A stretch of DNA of 61,629 nt from Luteipulveratus flavus (GCF_029439465.1 NZ_JAROAV010000050.1:1-61629); one strand, 5' to 3'; positions 16,554 through 24,906 are shown, counted from the first letter of the stretch. Notes: a model not told the origin generated them from the letters alone. Made by a program: numbers and translations.

Positions 16554-17630
16554 TCAGGGGGCGCCGCGGCGGCCGTGCGAGCGAGGCGGGTCGTACCCAC
16601 CCTCGGGCGGCACCATCTCGGCCCGTACGCCGAGCAGCCGGATCGGGCGGTCGTCCTCCATCTTCAGCAGCAGGGCGAGGGCGGTGTCCGCGATGACCGC
16701 GGGGTCGTACGTCGGCTCGGCCAGCTTCCGGACGCGCGTCACCGTGAAGAACGGCGCGAACCGGACCTTGAGGTGGACGCGGATGCACGGCCGGTCCTCC
16801 GCGCGGATGGCCTCGACCACCTGCTCGGCCAGCACCCGGACGGCCGCCGCGATCTCCTCGGGCGTCACGAGATTCTGCTGGTACGTCGTCTCGTGGCCGT
16901 GGGCGCGAGCGACCCAGGGCGTGTCGTCGACCGTCGTCGCACCCAGGCCCCGGCCGAGACGGCCGATGTGCGGCCCGGTGTTGGGTCCGAACTCCGCCAC
17001 CAGCGGCTCGTCCGGAGCGGCCGCGAGCTCGGCGACCGTACGGATCCCGAGCGCCGCCAGCCGCTCGGCGATGCGCTTGCCGACGCCCCACAGCGCCGTG
17101 GTCGGCCGGTGCCCCATCACCTCCAGCCAGTTGTCCCGGGTGAGCCGGAAGATGCCGCGCGGCTTGCCGAAGTCGGTGGCGTTCTTGGCGCGGACCGTCG
17201 TGTCGCCGATGCCGACCGAGCAGTGCAGGTCGGTGGCAGCCAGCACGGCCGCCTGGATCGCCCGCGCGGTCGCCTCGACGTCGTCGCTGTCGATGCCGAC
17301 GAAGGCCTCGTCCCAGCCGAGCAGCTGGACGGTCGCCCCCGGGAAGTCGCGCAAGGTCTGCATCACCTGGGCCGAGGCCGCCTCGTACACCGGGAAGTCC
17401 ACGGGGAGGAAGACGGCGTCGGGGCACCTGCGGACGGCGGCCTTGAGCGGCATGCCGGAGCGGATGCCGAACTCCCGCGCCTCGTACGACGCCGTGGACA
17501 CCACGGCCCGCTCGGTGGGGTCGCCGCGCCCGCCGACCACGACCGGCAGACCGACGAGCTCGGGTCGGCGCAGCAGCTCGACGGCGGCGAGGAACTGGTC
17601 CATGTCGACGTGCAGCACCCAGCGCGTCAT
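16554..17630 (-). CDS. dinB: Y-family DNA polymerase, DinB2 type
   Basis: Translesion polymerase, 358 aa. The metal ligands are D9 and D11 (LHVDMDQF) and D107-E108 in the block GWDEAF, which replaces the usual S-x-DEA of Pol IV. This block and residue L14, in place of the Phe/Tyr steric gate, match my recollection of mycobacterial DinB2, known for admitting ribonucleotides. The helix-hairpin-helix part (LWGVGKRIAERLAALGI) and a little-finger domain follow. No beta-clamp motif is obvious at the C-terminus. ATG at 17630; no SOS box was seen upstream. Confidence 0.9.
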   Translation of the reverse strand: MTRWVLHVDMDQFLAAVELLRRPELVGLPVVVGGRGDPTERAVVSTASYEAREFGIRSGMPLKAAVRRCPDAVFLPVDFPVYEAASAQVMQTLRDFPGATVQLLGWDEAFVGIDSDDVEATARAIQAAVLAATDLHCSVGIGDTTVRAKNATDFGKPRGIFRLTRDNWLEVMGHRPTTALWGVGKRIAERLAALGIRTVAELAAAPDEPLVAEFGPNTGPHIGRLGRGLGATTVDDTPWVARAHGHETTYQQNLVTPEEIAAAVRVLAEQVVEAIRAEDRPCIRVHLKVRFAPFFTVTRVRKLAEPTYDPAVIADTALALLLKMEDDRPIRLLGVRAEMVPPEGGYDPPRSHGRRGAP

Positions 17631-17765
17631 GCGCCCATCCTGACCGGGTACACCGACGGCGGCCAAGGACCTGCTCGGAAGGGGTGTGGTGGCGCAGAAA
17701 TCAGGGTATGAACGACGGAGCGACACCGTGCGGTGCCGTGTCGATCTCCTCAAGGAGGCACATCC

Positions 17766-18338
17766 ATGAGCGACACCTTCGACCCTGAGAACTCTGACAA
17801 CCCGACCACCGGCGGCGGCGACAGCGGCGGCTTCGGCGGCGGCTCCGAAGGCCCGGCCGACGGCGGAGCCGACCCGGGCACCCACGACGGCGGCGCCGAT
17901 GGTGGCGCCGGCGGCGACAGCGGCGGCTTCGGCGGCGGCGCCGAGGGCCCCGCTGACGGCGGAGCCGACCCGGCCACCCACGACGGCGGCGCCGACGGTG
18001 GTGCCGGCGGTGGCGGTGGCGGTGGCGGTGGCGGCTTCGGTGACGACACCGGTGCAGCCGGCGGTGCCGGTGCCGGCGGCGCAGCAGGTGGCGGTGGCGG
18101 CCTTGCCGGTGACTCCGAGGGCGGCCTGGCCAGCGGCCAGGAGGGCCCCGCTGACGGCGGAGCCGACCCGGGCACCCACGACGGCGGCGCCGACGGTGGT
18201 GCCGGTGGTGGCGCCGGCGGCGACAGCGGCGGCTTCGGCGGCGGCAGTGGCGACGGCTCGGAAGGCCCCGCGGACGGCGGAGCCGACCCCGGCACCCACG
18301 ACGGCGGCGCCGACGGTGGTGCCGGCGACCAGCTCTGA
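17766..18338 (+). CDS. Acidic Gly/Asp repeat protein, putative hydroxylation substrate
   Basis: 190 aa of extreme composition: mostly Gly, Ala and Asp, with no Lys, Arg, Cys or Trp. A short acidic head (residues 1-15) is followed by four copies of a 22-residue unit at residues 28-49, 60-81, 126-147 and 166-187. Each starts EGPADGG and contains THDGGADGG with a single His (H40, H72, H138, H178, the only basic residues). GGDSGGFGGG spacers recur three times. There is no signal peptide or membrane span. AAGGAGG precedes the ATG. An oxygenase gene starts 12 bases after its stop. I infer a modified repeat peptide; a disordered storage or metal-binding protein is the alternative. Confidence 0.8.
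   Translation: MSDTFDPENSDNPTTGGGDSGGFGGGSEGPADGGADPGTHDGGADGGAGGDSGGFGGGAEGPADGGADPATHDGGADGGAGGGGGGGGGGFGDDTGAAGGAGAGGAAGGGGGLAGDSEGGLASGQEGPADGGADPGTHDGGADGGAGGGAGGDSGGFGGGSGDGSEGPADGGADPGTHDGGADGGAGDQL
17847..18326 (+). repeat. Four coding repeats of 66 bases
   Basis: Units lie at 17847-17912, 17943-18008, 18141-18206 and 18261-18326. They are nearly identical in DNA as well as protein (shared core GACGGCGGAGCCGACCC), with changes mostly at third positions. This suggests recent duplication or gene conversion inside the gene. Confidence 0.85.
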
Positions 18339-18350
18339 GTCACCGACCGC

Positions 18351-19601
18351 ATGACCGACAGCATCACGAGCCGGGCGTCCGCGACATCACGCGGGCGCCC
18401 GGCTCTGCCTGCCCTGGTGGCCGTGCCCGACGACGTCTTCGCCGGCACGTACTGGGGTCTGGAACCACTGATCTCCCGCAGCGCCGACCTCCCCGGCGAG
18501 CTCGGCAATCTGTTCGACGTCGCCGCCGTGGACGAGCTCGTCTCCCGGCGCGGCCTGCGCGCGCCGTTCCTGCGCGTCGCCAAGGACGGGCGGACGTACG
18601 GCGACCGCGAGTTCACGGCCGGCGGCGGGGTGGGCGCGGCGATCGCCGACCAGGTCAGCGACGACAAGCTGCTGCGTCTGTTCGCGGATGGCGCGACCCT
18701 CGTGCTGCAGGGCCTCCACCGCACCTGGCCGGCCCTGATCGACTTCACCCAGCGCCTCTCCGGCGAGCTGGGGCACCCGGTGCAGACGAACGCGTACATC
18801 ACGCCGTCGCAGAACACCGGGTTCGACGACCACTACGACGTGCACGACGTGTTCGTCGTCCAGGTGGCGGGCGAGAAGCGCTGGCGCATCAGACCTCCGG
18901 TGCACCGCTGGCCGCTGCGCGACGAGCCGTGGACGGCGCATCGTGACGCCGTTCGCACCGCGGCCGCCGAGCCACCGATGCTCGAGCTCACCCTGCAGCC
19001 GGGCGACTGCCTCTACCTGCCGCGGGGGTACCTGCACTCCGCGACCGCGCTCGGCGGTGTCAGCACCCACCTGACCATCGGCGTCCACGTCTGGACCCGC
19101 CGGCACCTCGCCGACGAGCTCGCGACCCTCGCGCTCACCCGCGCGAGCCGGGACCCGGCGCTGCGGGTCTCGCTCCCGGCGTACGCCGACGTCACCCGCG
19201 GCGGCGAGCTGCGCGACGACGTCGACCTCGCGCGCGCTGCGCTGATCCGGGCGCTGGAGTCCCTGGACGCCGACGACGTGGCCGCCGCACTGGGCCGCCG
19301 CGTGCGAGACGCCCAGCGGCCGGAGCCGGTGTCGCCGGTCGCGCAGACCGAGGCCGCGGCAGCGCTCTCCGGGGACGCGACTCTGCGGCTCCGGGAGCAC
19401 CTGGTGGCCCGCATCGAGGAGGCGCCGGACGGCAGCGCGCTGGTCCGCAGCCGGGCCGGCGACCTGCGCCTGGCCGCTGACGATGTGCCCGGGGTCCGAC
19501 GACTGCTGGACCACGGCAGCGCCGGGGTGGCCGACCTCGGGCTCGACCTCGCCCGACGGCTGCTGCTGACCGGGCTCGCGCTGCCGGGCGACCCGGCCTG
19601 A
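18351..19601 (+). CDS. JmjC/cupin_4-type Fe(II)/2-oxoglutarate oxygenase
   Basis: 416 aa, the size of bacterial ROX-type protein hydroxylases (YcfD, MINA53/NO66 family). The iron ligands appear as H161 and D163 in DDHYDVHD and H229 in LPRGYLHSAT. K176 in VAGEKRWRI fits the 2-oxoglutarate-binding Lys. A winged-helix-like C-terminal region follows (about residues 270-410). Known relatives hydroxylate Arg or His in ribosomal proteins. Here the gene follows the four-His repeat protein by 12 bases and has no ribosome site of its own, so translation is probably coupled and the repeat protein is the natural candidate substrate. That pairing is inference. Confidence 0.87.
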   Translation: MTDSITSRASATSRGRPALPALVAVPDDVFAGTYWGLEPLISRSADLPGELGNLFDVAAVDELVSRRGLRAPFLRVAKDGRTYGDREFTAGGGVGAAIADQVSDDKLLRLFADGATLVLQGLHRTWPALIDFTQRLSGELGHPVQTNAYITPSQNTGFDDHYDVHDVFVVQVAGEKRWRIRPPVHRWPLRDEPWTAHRDAVRTAAAEPPMLELTLQPGDCLYLPRGYLHSATALGGVSTHLTIGVHVWTRRHLADELATLALTRASRDPALRVSLPAYADVTRGGELRDDVDLARAALIRALESLDADDVAAALGRRVRDAQRPEPVSPVAQTEAAAALSGDATLRLREHLVARIEEAPDGSALVRSRAGDLRLAADDVPGVRRLLDHGSAGVADLGLDLARRLLLTGLALPGDPA

Positions 19602-19632
19602 CCCGCGGGGGGCGCCGGCATCCCTGCGGGTC
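19600..19632. terminator. Hairpin between convergent genes
   Basis: GACCCGC (19600-19606) pairs with GCGGGTC (19626-19632) across the gap between the oxygenase and the N-acetyltransferase stops. It could serve both strands; there is no T-run. Confidence 0.45.
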
Positions 19633-19639
19633 CGCCCGC

Positions 19640-20485
19640 TCAGGCGGCGTCGAGCATCCCCGGCCACAACGCCACGAGCCGCTGGACCTCCTCCTCCGAC
19701 AACGTCACCCCGTGCTCGCGCAGCAGCGCCGGCAGGTCCTCGGCCGCCACATCCGTACGCGTGGTGGGCCGCCCTGGGACCCGCGTGGTCAGGCCCTCCG
19801 GGGAGACGGTGGTGTGCCGGTTGTCGCCGTGGCGAGCCAGGATCAGCCGCTGGGTGAAGTGCGAGCCCGGGAACGTGCTGGTGAAGTGGTGGCCCATCAC
19901 CAGGTCGACCGGCCGGACCGGGACCTCGTCGGTGGTGTGCATGCGCTGCCACTCCTCGTCCCGAAAGCGTTCCAGCCGCCACGCCGCGCCGGCCCCGCCC
20001 TCGTCGATCCGCTGCACCCGGTACGCCCACCCGTCCCGGTCGTCCTGCGCGCCGTGCTCGAGAAGGATCGGACGTAGCAGGCTCATCCCGAACCCGGGGT
20101 CGCACAGGTAGCGCCGGCCCTCGATGGTCACGACGACCGTCATGTGCGTCCGGCCGGCCGTCCCGGGGTCGCCGACACGGCCGAGGTGGCGCTCGACGTC
20201 GTACCCCAGGCGCTCCAGGACCGCGGCGAACAGGGTGCCGTGCTCGAAGCAGTAGCCGCCCCGCCCCCGCTCGACGAACTTCTCCGCGACCGCGCCGAGC
20301 TGGACACCCGGATGCTGGCGCAGCAGCACGTCGATGTTCTCGAACGGGAAGGTGCGCACGTGCGCGGTGTGCAGCTCGTCCAGGGCCTCGATGCTCGGCC
20401 GGCGCGCCGCCAGTCCGGTGCGCGCGAGGTAGGCGGGCAGGTCGAGCTCGTCGAGGTGCCATCGGTCGTCGGTCATGCCCGTCAT
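19640..20485 (-). CDS. nat: Arylamine N-acetyltransferase
   Basis: 281 aa, the normal NAT length. The catalytic triad is visible: Cys in GRGGYCFEHGTLF, His in GRTHMTVVV and Asp in YLCDPGFG. It transfers acetyl or related acyl groups from CoA to arylamines or hydrazines. In actinobacteria such enzymes act in xenobiotic defence or in amide-forming biosynthesis. The ATG at 20485 has GGAGG eight bases upstream; the ATG nine bases later is less likely. Confidence 0.92.
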   Translation of the reverse strand: MTGMTDDRWHLDELDLPAYLARTGLAARRPSIEALDELHTAHVRTFPFENIDVLLRQHPGVQLGAVAEKFVERGRGGYCFEHGTLFAAVLERLGYDVERHLGRVGDPGTAGRTHMTVVVTIEGRRYLCDPGFGMSLLRPILLEHGAQDDRDGWAYRVQRIDEGGAGAAWRLERFRDEEWQRMHTTDEVPVRPVDLVMGHHFTSTFPGSHFTQRLILARHGDNRHTTVSPEGLTTRVPGRPTTRTDVAAEDLPALLREHGVTLSEEEVQRLVALWPGMLDAA

Positions 20486-20566
20486 CGTGCGACCTCCACT
20501 CGCCTTGAGGTCAAGCCCGAGCGGCCGGGATCGTCGAGCGAGCGCGGAGCGCGGAGCATCGCCACG

Positions 20567-21076
20567 TCAGACTCCGGTGGCACCGTCGATGCGCTCGCGG
20601 AGCAGATCCGCGTGCCCGTTGTGGCGCGCGTACTCCTCGATCAGGTGTACGTACACCCAGCGCAGTGTCACCCGCGCCCCCATGAACGGCACCGTCTGCG
20701 AGGCAGCACGGCCCGAGCACGCCGCCCGCGACGCGGCCACCTCCGTCCGCCAGGTGCCCAGCGCGCCCGTGAGCGTCGCGCCGTCGGCGACCTCGAAGCC
20801 GCCCTCGTGGTCGGACGGGTCGGCCTTCGGGCCGTAGAGGGGTTCGAGGCTCTCCCCCGCCACGAGCACCCGGAACCACGTCCGCTCCACCTCGGACAGG
20901 TGCTGCACCAGGCCCACGAGCGTCAGCGGCGACGGTGGTACGGACGCGGTCGCGGCCTGGGCGTCGTCCAGCCCGGCGCACTTGGCCTCGAGGGTGCTGC
21001 GATGGAAGTCGAGCCAGCCCTCCAGCGTGGCGATCTCGTCGGCGTCGAGGGGTGGCATCGGTCTCTCGGTGGTCAC
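20567..21076 (-). CDS. DinB-superfamily (DUF664) protein
   Basis: 169-aa four-helix bundle of the putative thiol-dependent transferase group. Recognisable parts are LDADEIATLEGWLDFHRSTLEAKCAGL, the first metal His in VQHLSEVERTWFR, and the HxxxH-like end LIEEYARHNGHADLLRERIDG. Relatives use mycothiol or bacillithiol. GTG at 21076 gives the usual short leader; ATG at 21058 is possible. This is unrelated to the polymerase at 16554 despite the name. Confidence 0.85.
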   Translation of the reverse strand: MTTERPMPPLDADEIATLEGWLDFHRSTLEAKCAGLDDAQAATASVPPSPLTLVGLVQHLSEVERTWFRVLVAGESLEPLYGPKADPSDHEGGFEVADGATLTGALGTWRTEVAASRAACSGRAASQTVPFMGARVTLRWVYVHLIEEYARHNGHADLLRERIDGATGV

Positions 21077-21134
21077 GCTGCGGAATCGTGCCAGCCGACT
21101 CCGACATCGGCGGCGCTCGGCGACCGGGCCCGGC

Positions 21135-21536
21135 TCAGGCGTCCAGAGCCACCACCTCGACATCGGTGTGCCCGAAGTCGTCGCCGACGAACAGGAGCGG
21201 CTCGCGGCTCGACCGGGCGAGGGCGTACGCGAAGCAGTCGCCGTAGTTCAGCCGAGCCGAGTGGCCGCTCCCGCGTCCGAAGTCGCGGTACGCCGCACGG
21301 GCCACGTCGGCGTCCGCCGGTGTCACCGCCACGACGGTGACGCCCCACGCATCGAGCAGCTGGTCGACGCGGCGGGACAGGGACGGGTCGCGGCGAGAGT
21401 CGACGACGGCGCCGAGCTCGACGTAGGTGGCGGCTGACATCTTCGGGGACGGAGCCGACCGGAGAGCTTCCTCCAGCACCTGCCAGCCCGGCTCGGCGTT
21501 AAGGATGGCGACCACTGCAGAGGTGTCGACGATCAC
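21135..21536 (-). CDS. vapC: VapC-type PIN-domain ribonuclease toxin
   Basis: 133 aa. The PIN acidic residues are seen in MIVDTSAVVAIL (Asp), AATYVELGAVV (Glu), LNYGDCFAYALA (Asp) and LFVGDDFGHTDV (Asp). Such toxins cut tRNA or rRNA when freed from VapB. The GTG start overlaps the antitoxin stop by four bases, ensuring coupled translation. It belongs to the same subgroup as the Rv0624-like pairs with short MGLNIK-type antitoxins. Confidence 0.92.
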   Translation of the reverse strand: MIVDTSAVVAILNAEPGWQVLEEALRSAPSPKMSAATYVELGAVVDSRRDPSLSRRVDQLLDAWGVTVVAVTPADADVARAAYRDFGRGSGHSARLNYGDCFAYALARSSREPLLFVGDDFGHTDVEVVALDA

Positions 21537-21778
21537 CGCGGCAGGCCCGCGTCGTCGTACAACCCCTCGCTCACCAGCGGGCCTTCGACGGCCACTCGTC
21601 GCTGCACCTCGGAAAGGAGCACGTCGATCCGAGCGCCGCCGCCCACCCCCTCGGGGCCGAGACCGGCAAGCAGCCGCTCGAGCGCCGTCTCGATGACGCC
21701 CGTCTGCGTCTGACCGGTGCGCCGAGCGGCCTCCTGCGCCAGCGCGTGCACGCGCTCGTTCTTGATGTTCAGTCCCAT
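21533..21778 (-). CDS. vapB: VapB-type antitoxin (PSK/Rv0623-like)
   Basis: 81 aa. The start MGLNIKNERVHALAQEAARRTGQTQTG is the DNA-binding and dimer part of the transcription-factor family found with PIN toxins. The C-terminal part (VSEGLYDDAGLPR) probably fills the toxin active site. I chose ATG at 21778 because the homologous start begins here and two operator palindromes stand immediately upstream. GTG at 21787 would lie inside the operator. Confidence 0.9.
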   Translation of the reverse strand: MGLNIKNERVHALAQEAARRTGQTQTGVIETALERLLAGLGPEGVGGGARIDVLLSEVQRRVAVEGPLVSEGLYDDAGLPR

Positions 21779-21815
21779 GGGTAGCACTCTACCTGTTCCG
21801 GGTACCTTTCTACCC
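21779..21815 (-). promoter_or_regulatory. Twin operators and leaderless promoter of vapBC
   Basis: On the minus strand two 16-base imperfect palindromes occur, GGGTAGAAAGGTACCC (21815-21800) and AGGTAGAGTGCTACCC (21794-21779). They fit one consensus and are spaced 21 bases centre to centre, two helical turns. TAGAGT (21791-21786) within the second is a possible -10, seven bases before the ATG, so the mRNA may be leaderless and directly repressed by VapBC. Confidence 0.72.
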
Positions 21816-21924
21816 TAGCCGTGCACTCCGGCGCCGTGCACCCCGATGTCGGGTCCGGCTGCCCGGCTCCGACATCCGGGTGAGGGGGCCACGTCCGGCC
21901 CGCCAGGACACGAAGGAGTCGACC

Positions 21925-22419
21925 ATGACCGACCGCGAGACCACCCTGCTCCTCGGCGCGCTGCGCAGCCAGCGCGAGCACGTCGTCACCATGGTCGACG
22001 GCCTGGACGACGAGCAGGCGCGCCGACCGGTGCTGCCGTCCGGCTGGAGCTGTCTGGGGCTGCTCAAGCACCTGGCCCACTCCGACGAGCACTACTGGTT
22101 CGCCTGCGTCGTGGGCGGCGAACCGGTGGACGGGTCGCTGTGCGCGGACGGCGCCGACTGGCGGGTCGGCGACGACAGCACGCTCGCCGACCTGGTCGCG
22201 CTCTACCGCGAGCACGGCGCCCGCGCGGACACCGTCCTCGCCGCCACGACCCTCGACGCGCCGCCCGCGTACACCGACCCCGCGTGGGAGACGTGGGGCA
22301 TGGGCTTCCCGGACGTGCGCTCCGTCGTCCTGCACGTCATCACCGAGACCGCCGTCCACGCCGGTCACCTCGACGCGACGCGCGAGCTGATCGACGGTCG
22401 CCAGTGGGTGACGCTGTAG
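21925..22419 (+). CDS. DinB-superfamily protein
   Basis: 164 aa, a DUF664-like helical bundle. The first His is in LLKHLAHSDEHYWFACV and the C-terminal pair in HVITETAVHAGHLDATRELIDG, giving a three-His metal site. A mycothiol-dependent transferase or isomerase is the usual guess for actinobacterial members. GAAGGAG precedes the ATG. It is the second of three members of this superfamily in the window (20567, 21925, 43457). Confidence 0.88.
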   Translation: MTDRETTLLLGALRSQREHVVTMVDGLDDEQARRPVLPSGWSCLGLLKHLAHSDEHYWFACVVGGEPVDGSLCADGADWRVGDDSTLADLVALYREHGARADTVLAATTLDAPPAYTDPAWETWGMGFPDVRSVVLHVITETAVHAGHLDATRELIDGRQWVTL

Positions 22420-22466
22420 CGGCGGTACGGTCGCGGGCACGGGTTCGTCCAGCGGGAGGAGTTGCG

Positions 22467-23744
22467 GTGCCGAGCGTCGGTCGTGCTGTCCAGTCAGCGA
22501 TCTACCGGGCCGGCGTCTTCGGCCACCGCCCGACGGTGCCCGTCGAGCCGGCCGCGCTGGAGGCCGCCGCTCGCAAGGCGATGAGCCCGCGCTCCTGGTC
22601 CTACGTCGCGGGCAGCGCCGGACAGCAGCGGACGGCCGCCGCCAACACGGCCGCGTTCGGCCGGCACCAGATCGTCCCGCGGATGCTGGTCGACGTGGAG
22701 GAGCGCGACCTCACCACCGAGCTGTTCGGACGGACGCTGCCGGCGCCGCTGCTGCTCGCGCCGATCGGCGTCCTGGAGATGGCGCACCGCGAGGCCGAGC
22801 ACGCCGTCGCATCGGCCGCGCGGGCGCTCGGCCTCCCGATGATCGTGTCGACGCAGGCGTCGGTGCCGATGGAGGACGTCGCGGCCGACCTGGGCGCGAG
22901 TCCGATGTGGTACCAGCTGTACTGGTCGCGCGACGACGAGCTCGCGGAGTCGTTCGTGCGCCGCGCCGAGGCCGCCGGGGCGCAGGCGCTCGTCGTCACG
23001 CTCGACACCCATCTGCTCGGATGGCGTACACGAGACCTCGACCTCGCGTACCTGCCGTTCGCCCAGGGGCAGGGCCTCGCGCAGTACACCAGCGACCCGG
23101 TGTTCCAGCGGATGACTCGTGAACGCGCGAATCAGCCTCGTACCGAACGTGATCCGCGCCCGACGCCGGCAGCGGTCCGGTCGGTTCTGTCGCAGGCCCG
23201 GCGCTTCCCCGGCGACGTGCGCACCAACCTGCGCTCGGGGCTGCCGCGGGCGGCGGTCGAGACGTTCCTCGACACCTTCTCCCGGTCGTCACTCACCTGG
23301 GACGACCTGGCGCGGCTGCGCGAGTGGACGTCGCTGCCCATCGTGCTCAAGGGACTCCAGCACGCCGACGACGCCCGGCTCGCGCTGGAGCACGGCGTCG
23401 ACGGCATCGTCGTGTCCAACCACGGCGGCCGTCAGGTCGACGGCGCGATCGCCTCGCTCGACGCCCTGCCCGGCATCGTCGACGCGGTGGACGGGCGCGT
23501 CCCGGTGCTGTTCGACAGCGGCGTCCGCAGCGGAGCCGACGCGTTCATCGCGCTCGCCCTGGGCGCGGACGCGGTGCTGCTCGGCCGGCCCTGGGTGTAC
23601 GGCCTCGCGCTCGCCGGCGCGCACGGCGCCCAGGCGGTGCTGGAGCACGTGCTGGCCGAGCTCGACCTGACGATGGGCCTCGCCGGCGTCCGGTCCGTCG
23701 CCGACATCACCCGCGAGACCCTGGCCACCCCCACCGCTGGTTGA
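22467..23744 (+). CDS. FMN-dependent alpha-hydroxy-acid oxidase (lactate 2-monooxygenase-like)
   Basis: 425 aa. FMN TIM barrel with YVAGSAGQQRT near the start, LLLAPIGV, PMWYQLYW, VLKGLQHADDA (catalytic-site Lys), VSNHGGRQVDGA (active His with Arg) and VLFDSGVRSGADA. An insertion around residues 185-250 is characteristic of lactate monooxygenase relatives. It oxidises L-2-hydroxy acids. The GTG at 22467 has GGGAGGA six bases upstream. The last codons and the stop lie inside the repeat hairpin at 23735. Confidence 0.9.
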   Translation: MPSVGRAVQSAIYRAGVFGHRPTVPVEPAALEAAARKAMSPRSWSYVAGSAGQQRTAAANTAAFGRHQIVPRMLVDVEERDLTTELFGRTLPAPLLLAPIGVLEMAHREAEHAVASAARALGLPMIVSTQASVPMEDVAADLGASPMWYQLYWSRDDELAESFVRRAEAAGAQALVVTLDTHLLGWRTRDLDLAYLPFAQGQGLAQYTSDPVFQRMTRERANQPRTERDPRPTPAAVRSVLSQARRFPGDVRTNLRSGLPRAAVETFLDTFSRSSLTWDDLARLREWTSLPIVLKGLQHADDARLALEHGVDGIVVSNHGGRQVDGAIASLDALPGIVDAVDGRVPVLFDSGVRSGADAFIALALGADAVLLGRPWVYGLALAGAHGAQAVLEHVLAELDLTMGLAGVRSVADITRETLATPTAG

Positions 23745-23771
23745 GCCGGGCGAGGGCAGGCTCAACCAGCG
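23735..23771. terminator. Repeat-derived bidirectional hairpin
   Basis: CGCTGGTTGAGCC (23735-23747) pairs perfectly with GGCTCAACCAGCG (23759-23771), with an 11-base loop. It separates the convergent oxidase and alanine dehydrogenase genes, and its TGA is the stop codon of the oxidase. The arms are the same unit as in the larger composite repeats. Confidence 0.7.
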
Positions 23772-23790
23772 AAGCGCGCGGCTTGGCGGG

Positions 23791-24906
23791 TCAGGCGATG
23801 GCTTCGGCGGGGGTGATGGCGGCCAGGTCGAACGCCTCGCCGACCGGCGGGCAGGTGATGCTGCCCGCGTGCGTGTTCAGACCGAGGGCCAGCGCCGCGT
23901 CCGCCCGCATCGCGTCCCGCCAACCCTGGTTTGCCAGGCGCACCGCGTACGGCAGGGTCGCGTTGGTCAGCGCCCACGTCGAGGTGTTCGGGACGGCGCC
24001 GGGCATGTTGGCGACGCAGTAGAACGTCGACTCGTGCACCCGGAACGTCGGGTCGGCGTGCGTGGTCGGGCGGGTGTCCTCGAAGCAGCCACCCTGGTCG
24101 ACGGCGATGTCGACCAGCACCGAGCCGGGCTTCATCCGCGAGACCAGCTCGTTGCTGACCAGCTTGGGCGCCTTGGCCCCCGGGATCAAGACGGCACCGA
24201 TGACCATGTCCGCCGCCATGACCTCCTGCTCGACCGCGAGCCGCGACGACGCGAGCCCGTGGACGCGGTTGTTGTACCGCCAGAAGCTCATCCGCAGCTT
24301 GTCCAGGTCGGTGTCGAGGATCGTGACGTCCGCGCCCATGCCGAGCGCGATGTTCGCGGCGTTCTGGCCGGCGACGCCGCCGCCGAGGACGACGATCTTG
24401 GCGTTGGCCACGCCGCCGACGCCACCCATCAGCACACCGCGGCCGCCCTGGGCCTTCATCAGCGAGTGCGCGCCGACCTGCGGGGCGAGGCAGCCGGCGA
24501 CCTCGGACATCGGGTACAGCAGCGGCAGCAGACCGGACGGCAGCTGCACGGTCTCGTACGCGATCGCGGTCGTGCCGGTCTCGACGAGCTTCTCGGTGAG
24601 CGGGCGATCGGCGGCCAGGTGCAGGTAGGTGAAGAGGATGAGGTCGTCACGCAGCCGGTGGTACTCCTCCTCGACCGGCTCCTTGACCTTCATCACCATC
24701 TCCGCCTCGCCCCAGACGTCGTCGGCGGTGTCGACGATCCGGGCGCCCTGGGCGACGTACTCCTCGTCGCTGATGGACGAGCCGGTGCCGGCGCCCTTCT
24801 GGACCAGGACCTCGTGTCCGTGGGAGACGAGCTCGTGCACGCCGACGGCGGTGATGCCGACGCGGAACTCGTTGTTCTTGACCTCGGTGGGTACACCAAT
24901 GCGCAT
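23791..24906 (-). CDS. ald: Alanine dehydrogenase
   Basis: 371 aa, the standard length. Diagnostic blocks are MRIGVPTEVKNNEFRVG, the active region LILFTYLHLAADRPLTE, SEVAGCLAPQVGA, and the NAD site IVVLGGGVAGQNAANIALGMGA. It interconverts L-alanine and pyruvate with NAD and ammonia, and can help redox balance under low oxygen. A Crp-like palindrome lies about 90 bases upstream, and mycobacterial ald is reported to be under Crp and AldR control. ATG at 24906 lacks a strong ribosome site. Confidence 0.96.
   Translation of the reverse strand: MRIGVPTEVKNNEFRVGITAVGVHELVSHGHEVLVQKGAGTGSSISDEEYVAQGARIVDTADDVWGEAEMVMKVKEPVEEEYHRLRDDLILFTYLHLAADRPLTEKLVETGTTAIAYETVQLPSGLLPLLYPMSEVAGCLAPQVGAHSLMKAQGGRGVLMGGVGGVANAKIVVLGGGVAGQNAANIALGMGADVTILDTDLDKLRMSFWRYNNRVHGLASSRLAVEQEVMAADMVIGAVLIPGAKAPKLVSNELVSRMKPGSVLVDIAVDQGGCFEDTRPTTHADPTFRVHESTFYCVANMPGAVPNTSTWALTNATLPYAVRLANQGWRDAMRADAALALGLNTHAGSITCPPVGEAFDLAAITPAEAIA

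Noticed and set aside
17766-18338. RTX calcium-binding repeats in the Gly/Asp protein
   Set aside because: The units do not follow GGxGxDxUx; hydrophobic positions of the beta-roll are missing.
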